A stretch of 9,168 nt of DNA from Bacteroidota bacterium (GTDB lineage: Bacteria > Bacteroidota > Bacteroidia > Flavobacteriales_D > JABDKJ01). The position numbers and the translations under genes are program-made. The notes under the pieces were generated by a model that ran no database searches, was not told the DNA's origin, and saw only the letters and a program-made list of their open reading frames with translations. Shown piece by piece: positions 5,776 to 9,168 of the stretch (the first letter of the stretch is position 1; every line of letters begins with the position of its first letter). The stretch lies in NCBI GenBank assembly GCA_027621335.1, contig JAQCAN010000087.1:1-9168 (forward strand). Direction: 5' to 3'.

Positions 5776-8700
5776 TTGTCAATCAGATTCTTATTGATCT
5801 GTACAATGATTTTTTCAGCCCAGATATCCTTTGCCCAAGAGGATGCTGACGTCCTTATTTACGGTAATGTCAAGGACCACTTCAGCCGAAAAAAGTTGGA
5901 AGGAGTTGTGGTCAAAGTGAGTCAAAATGGGAAATCCTTTGATTCCCAGACGATCACCAGCAGTGGTAAATATGAGTTCTTCCTTCCGTTGAATCAGCTT
6001 TACAGCATCTCTTTTGAAAAACCTGGCTACGTGTCCAAGTTCTTCGAGGTGAATGCCAAGAATATCCCCTCTGAAGACCTACGGGGAGGATTCTCCATGC
6101 CGGCAGATGTGAGTCTCTTCGAGACCATGGAGGGCGTAGACTTCAGCATCTTGAATGACCCCATTGGCAAAGCCAGTTATCAGCCTGAACGAGGGGGAAT
6201 GGAGTGGGACATGGACTACACCAACGGCATGCTCAATGAGTTGGCCCGACTCATGCGTGAGGTGGAGAAGGCCAATGAGGAAGCAGCGAAAGAAGAAGAT
6301 GCAGCGGCCATAGCTGCGGCCAAGTTAGAAGAGGATTTCAAGAAGTTCATGGCCGATGGAGAGGCCGATATGGTCAAGAAGGCCTATGATGGGGCCATAA
6401 ACAACTTCACATCTGCATTGGACCTGAAGCCACAGGATACCACTGCCAAGACCAAACTCGCGGAGGCCCAGAAGAAATTCGATGATCAGCAAGCAGCCTT
6501 AGAGTTGGAAAGGAACTATAATGCCTTCATCGATGATGGGGACAATGCATTCAGAGCGAAGAATTGGGAAGAGGCTATCGGGCATTACCAGTCGGCCTCG
6601 GGATTGAAGCCAACTGAAAAATACCCGAAGGACCAACTCAAACTGGCCCAAGATGAGCTGAAGAAGTTGGAGGATGCAGCCGCATTGGAGGCCTCAGTAA
6701 GCAAGCTCATCGCAGAAGGAGATACCGAGGTAGAGAAAGAAGCGTATCAAAAAGGCATCGATAAATACAACGCGGCCCTCGCCCTTATCTCCTCCAATAT
6801 GGAAGCACTGGATAAGCTCAAGGAAGCCCAGCGCCTATTGGCCGAATACGAGGCTCAAGCGGCTCAACGGGCTGAATATGAAGGATTTATTGCCGAAGCT
6901 GACAAGCTCTTCGATTCCAAGAAATACGCGGAGTCCATCACCAAGTATGAATCGGCATCCGAAGTCTTCCCGAAGGAGATCTACCCTAAAGATCGTATTG
7001 CAGAAGCGAAAGACCTCATTGCTCAACTGGAAGCTGCTGCTGCAGAGGCAGAAGCTCGTGCAGCCATTCAAGCTCAATTCGATGCTCTCATGTCGGATGG
7101 CGAGCGCGCTCTGAGTTCCAAGGACTATGACTCAGCCATCGATAAGTTCCTAGGCGCTCTGGAACTCTTACCTGAAGATGCCACCGCCCAGAAAAAGCTG
7201 AATGATGCTGAGCGTGCCAAACAAGAGGCAGAGAACGCAGCCTTGGCCCAAGAGAACTATGACAAGGCCATCGCTGAGGCCGACAGGTATTTCGATAAGT
7301 CCGAATACGAGGCGGCCATCGAGAAGTATAGGGAAGCCCTTGAATCCAAGGACGAACGCTATCCGAAGGATCGCCTCGCTGAGGCAGAGCAACGCATCAA
7401 GGATCGCATTGCAGCTGACGAAGAGGCAGCCCGTCTAGCTGCTGAAGCTGAGGCTCAGGCGGCCATTCAAGCGGAGTTCGATGGATACATGCAAGCGGGC
7501 CGATCCGAGGTGCAGGAAAAGAATTTCGAGGGAGCTATCCCCAACTTTGAAAGCGCATTGGCCGTTATCCCTGGTGACCAGACCGCCAAAGCTGAGCTTG
7601 ATGCCGCCAAACAGGCGCTTGAGGATCAGCGCTCTCAGATGGAAGCAGCAGAACGTGAAGCCGCTGAAGCAGCAGCATTAGAGGCCATAAGAACAGAGTT
7701 CGATGGATACATGGAAGCGGGCCGGACTGAGATGAAGGAAGAGAACTTCGAGGAAGCCATTTCCGACTTCGAGAAAGCATTGACCGTCATACCCCAAGAC
7801 AAGAGCGCGAGAGATGAACTTGATGCTGCCAAACAGGCGCTTGAGGATCAGCGCTCCCAGATGGAGGCGGCAGAACGAGAAGCGGCTGAAGCGGCTGCCT
7901 TGGCAGCCAAACGTGCCGAGTACGATGACCTGATGGATAAAGGAGAACGCGCCTTGATGTCAGAGAGCTTCGAAGCGGCCATCAAGTCCTTCAGTGATGC
8001 AGCATCCGTGCTTCCTGATGAGGCATCGGCCCCAGATCGAAAAGCCTTTGCTCAGAAGGCCTTTGACGCGTGGAGACTTGCTCAGAGCGCAGCTGAACAA
8101 CAGACCATGTTCGATACATACATGGAGGAGGCAAGAGAGGCCATGAAGAACAAGGTCTATCAGGAGGCCATTTCCAATTATGAAGGTGCTCTGACCGTCT
8201 TTGCTGATGACAACGAGGCCAAATCTGGCATAGAGACAGCCCGTCAGGCCATAGCCAAGCAAGAGGCAGATGCTGTGGCTGAAGCTGCAAGACTGAAGGA
8301 AGAAGCAGAGCGCAACGCTGCGATGGCTTCCGAAAAGGAGCGCAAAGAACGCTTCGACAGACTCGTGGTCACGGGGGATGAAGCCATGTCCAAGGAGACC
8401 TTTGGCCCCGCGATAGACAGTTACAGCGAGGCCTTGACCATCTTCCCAGACGACAATAAGGCCAAATCGAAATTGGAGCGTGCAGAGCGTGCACAGCAAG
8501 ATGCTCTGGCCAAAGAAGAGGATAAGGCCAGGAAACGGGCTGAAGAAGAGGCCCGTTTGGCCGAACTCGAAGCTCAAAGAGCTCTGGACAATCTGGCCGA
8601 AGCAGAACGCAGAAGGCAGGCGGAGAAGGACTTAGCCTACTTGGATGCCATCAAAGAAGCGGATAACTACTTTGCCTATGAAGATTATCTAGTGTCCAAG

Positions 8701-9168
8701 ACCTATTACGAGGATGCATTGGAAATCAAACCAGATGAAATCTATCCAAAGTCTCGCATCGAGCGCATAGAGCTTCTACTCAAGCAGTCCGAGGAAGAAG
8801 AGCGCCTCAGAGCTGAACAGGAACGCTTGGCAAGGGAGCGCGAGGAAAGCCGTGGATTCAAGAGAGGAAAGGACCTGACCAATACGGCTGAAGGTGATAT
8901 AGATGCGCGCATGGCTGAAGAGCGAAGGAAATCGCTGGAGGCAAAGTGGAAGGCCATGGAGGACGATAAGGAGTCCTGGAAAGATGTCAATCAGAGACTG
9001 AAGCGAGGCGAGGGCAGCCGAATCGATGAGAACAGCTCCTTGGTAGAAGACTATCGCACCACTTCGAAAAACATGGCCACTGAAGCCGAAAAGGATTCAG
9101 AAAGAAGGACCAAGAACATGTCATCCTATAAGGAAGCTCTCAGCGGACAAGACATCAAGTGGAAAAAC
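5776..9168 (+). CDS. Large exported repeat protein: carboxypeptidase-regulatory-like domain plus TPR-like/coiled-coil repeats (3' end beyond window)
   Basis: The frame stays open to the right edge, giving at least 1131 residues. I have no name for it. A signal peptide ends SFA-QED (cut after about residue 20, numbering from 5776). Residues about 26-97 look like a carboxypeptidase-regulatory-like beta-sandwich: YGNVKD, LEGVVVKV, SSGKYEFFLP and ISFEKPGYVSKFFEV are its hallmarks. After a linker (98-150) comes a charged helix and then twelve TPR-like hairpins from residue 188 to about 990, joined by Ala/Glu/Lys-rich coiled coil. The tail from about 1026 is charged and unfamiliar. No ATG lies between the last in-frame stop (5695) and the hydrophobic core; the first ATG, 5806, would remove half the signal. 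I chose TTG 5776 because it gives a standard signal peptide and six A precede it. TTG 5737, with AGGAAAG six bases upstream, is the alternative (33-residue signal). It probably acts in the periplasm or at the outer membrane as a scaffold; this is inference. Confidence 0.9.
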   Translation, partial: MSIRFLLICTMIFSAQISFAQEDADVLIYGNVKDHFSRKKLEGVVVKVSQNGKSFDSQTITSSGKYEFFLPLNQLYSISFEKPGYVSKFFEVNAKNIPSEDLRGGFSMPADVSLFETMEGVDFSILNDPIGKASYQPERGGMEWDMDYTNGMLNELARLMREVEKANEEAAKEEDAAAIAAAKLEEDFKKFMADGEADMVKKAYDGAINNFTSALDLKPQDTTAKTKLAEAQKKFDDQQAALELERNYNAFIDDGDNAFRAKNWEEAIGHYQSASGLKPTEKYPKDQLKLAQDELKKLEDAAALEASVSKLIAEGDTEVEKEAYQKGIDKYNAALALISSNMEALDKLKEAQRLLAEYEAQAAQRAEYEGFIAEADKLFDSKKYAESITKYESASEVFPKEIYPKDRIAEAKDLIAQLEAAAAEAEARAAIQAQFDALMSDGERALSSKDYDSAIDKFLGALELLPEDATAQKKLNDAERAKQEAENAALAQENYDKAIAEADRYFDKSEYEAAIEKYREALESKDERYPKDRLAEAEQRIKDRIAADEEAARLAAEAEAQAAIQAEFDGYMQAGRSEVQEKNFEGAIPNFESALAVIPGDQTAKAELDAAKQALEDQRSQMEAAEREAAEAAALEAIRTEFDGYMEAGRTEMKEENFEEAISDFEKALTVIPQDKSARDELDAAKQALEDQRSQMEAAEREAAEAAALAAKRAEYDDLMDKGERALMSESFEAAIKSFSDAASVLPDEASAPDRKAFAQKAFDAWRLAQSAAEQQTMFDTYMEEAREAMKNKVYQEAISNYEGALTVFADDNEAKSGIETARQAIAKQEADAVAEAARLKEEAERNAAMASEKERKERFDRLVVTGDEAMSKETFGPAIDSYSEALTIFPDDNKAKSKLERAERAQQDALAKEEDKARKRAEEEARLAELEAQRALDNLAEAERRRQAEKDLAYLDAIKEADNYFAYEDYLVSKTYYEDALEIKPDEIYPKSRIERIELLLKQSEEEERLRAEQERLAREREESRGFKRGKDLTNTAEGDIDARMAEERRKSLEAKWKAMEDDKESWKDVNQRLKRGEGSRIDENSSLVEDYRTTSKNMATEAEKDSERRTKNMSSYKEALSGQDIKWKN
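6337..8739 (+). repeat. Twelve tandem TPR-like repeat units within the large exported protein
   Basis: Units begin at the conserved aromatic or hydrophobic residue of (F/Y)xxxxxxGxxxxxxxxYxxAIxxYxxAL. Their first codons are at 6337, 6517, 6697, 6877, 7078, 7258, 7477, 7699, 7921, 8110, 8353 and 8638. The spacings in residues are 60, 60, 60, 67, 60, 73, 74, 74, 63, 81 and 95. Each unit is one TPR-like hairpin of about 34 residues plus a helical linker, so growth in unit length is all linker. Two endings are seen. Units 2, 4, 6 and 12 end in YPK(D/S)xx. Units 1, 5, 7, 8, 10 and 11 end in a (P/A)xD or PxDxxA type turn, and units 3 and 9 are divergent forms of it. Confidence 0.85.
7477..7920 (+). 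repeat. Closely related adjacent pair of 222-base units (repeat units 7 and 8)
   Basis: Bases 7477-7698 and 7699-7920 encode 74-residue units with 56 identical residues by my alignment. The second half, the linker 7594-7680 against 7816-7902, is identical over 29 residues, while the TPR halves differ at many positions. A 29-base stretch starting at 7606 and at 7828 is identical in DNA. Both units start with the same EFDGYM(Q/E)AGR peptide. This is most simply an in-gene tandem duplication. Confidence 0.9.

Noticed and set aside
7960..8577. A 205-residue minus-strand open frame antisense to the repeat region
   Set aside because: Its translation is Leu/Phe/Gly/Cys-rich with no recognisable domain, which is what the complement of Glu/Lys/Ala-rich repeat codons gives. 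The plus-strand frame has clear domain content and stays open throughout.
6301..8844. Possibility that the Ala/Glu/Lys-rich repeats are a TolA-like or low-complexity assembly artefact
   Set aside because: The frame stays open over more than 3 kb, units differ by amino-acid and synonymous changes, and hairpin positions are conserved, so this is a real coding repeat.

Overview
The window looks like a chromosomal segment of a member of the Bacteroidota, probably of the Flavobacteriales type. The evidence is two exact matches to the Bacteroidota -7 promoter element (TAnnTTTG), little use of Shine-Dalgarno sequences, a short Bacteroidota-style lipoprotein signal, an RsmE with the flavobacterial form of its motifs, and a FAD oxidoreductase with the 'MLS(F/Y)WE' N-terminus I associate with that group. 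This placement rests on motif recognition, not on a search. I see no tRNA, rRNA, CRISPR array, insertion sequence, integrase or phage gene.

Layout from the left. Bases 1-162 hold no convincing gene. Four genes then lie on the minus strand: fabD (malonyl-CoA:ACP transacylase, fatty-acid synthesis), a seven-helix Bax inhibitor-1 family membrane protein, an IscS/NifS-like cysteine desulfurase, and rsmE (16S rRNA m3U1498 methyltransferase). The desulfurase and the Bax inhibitor-1 gene are 29 bases apart. They have a promoter-like element in front (3129-3136) and a clear intrinsic terminator behind (1154-1180), so they form a likely two-gene operon separated from fabD. rsmE diverges from a small plus-strand lipoprotein gene with an NTF2/SnoaL-like fold. 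That gene converges on, and overlaps by 18 bases, a minus-strand FAD-dependent amine/amino-acid oxidase-like gene.

From about 5776 to the right edge, more than a third of the window is one open plus-strand gene that runs off the end. It encodes at least 1131 residues: a signal peptide, a carboxypeptidase-regulatory-like beta-sandwich, and then twelve TPR-like helical hairpins joined by charged Ala/Glu/Lys-rich coiled-coil linkers. This exported repeat protein is the least ordinary part of the window. It has no ATG at its natural start, a 60-residue periodicity with two repeat classes, and one pair of adjacent linkers identical in protein but different at many silent codon positions.

The left half is conserved housekeeping and accessory metabolism (lipid synthesis, sulfur mobilisation, rRNA modification), and these genes do not form one pathway. 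The right half is a cell-envelope protein of unknown function. I did not find a complete new multi-gene system; the repeat protein is the best candidate for novelty.
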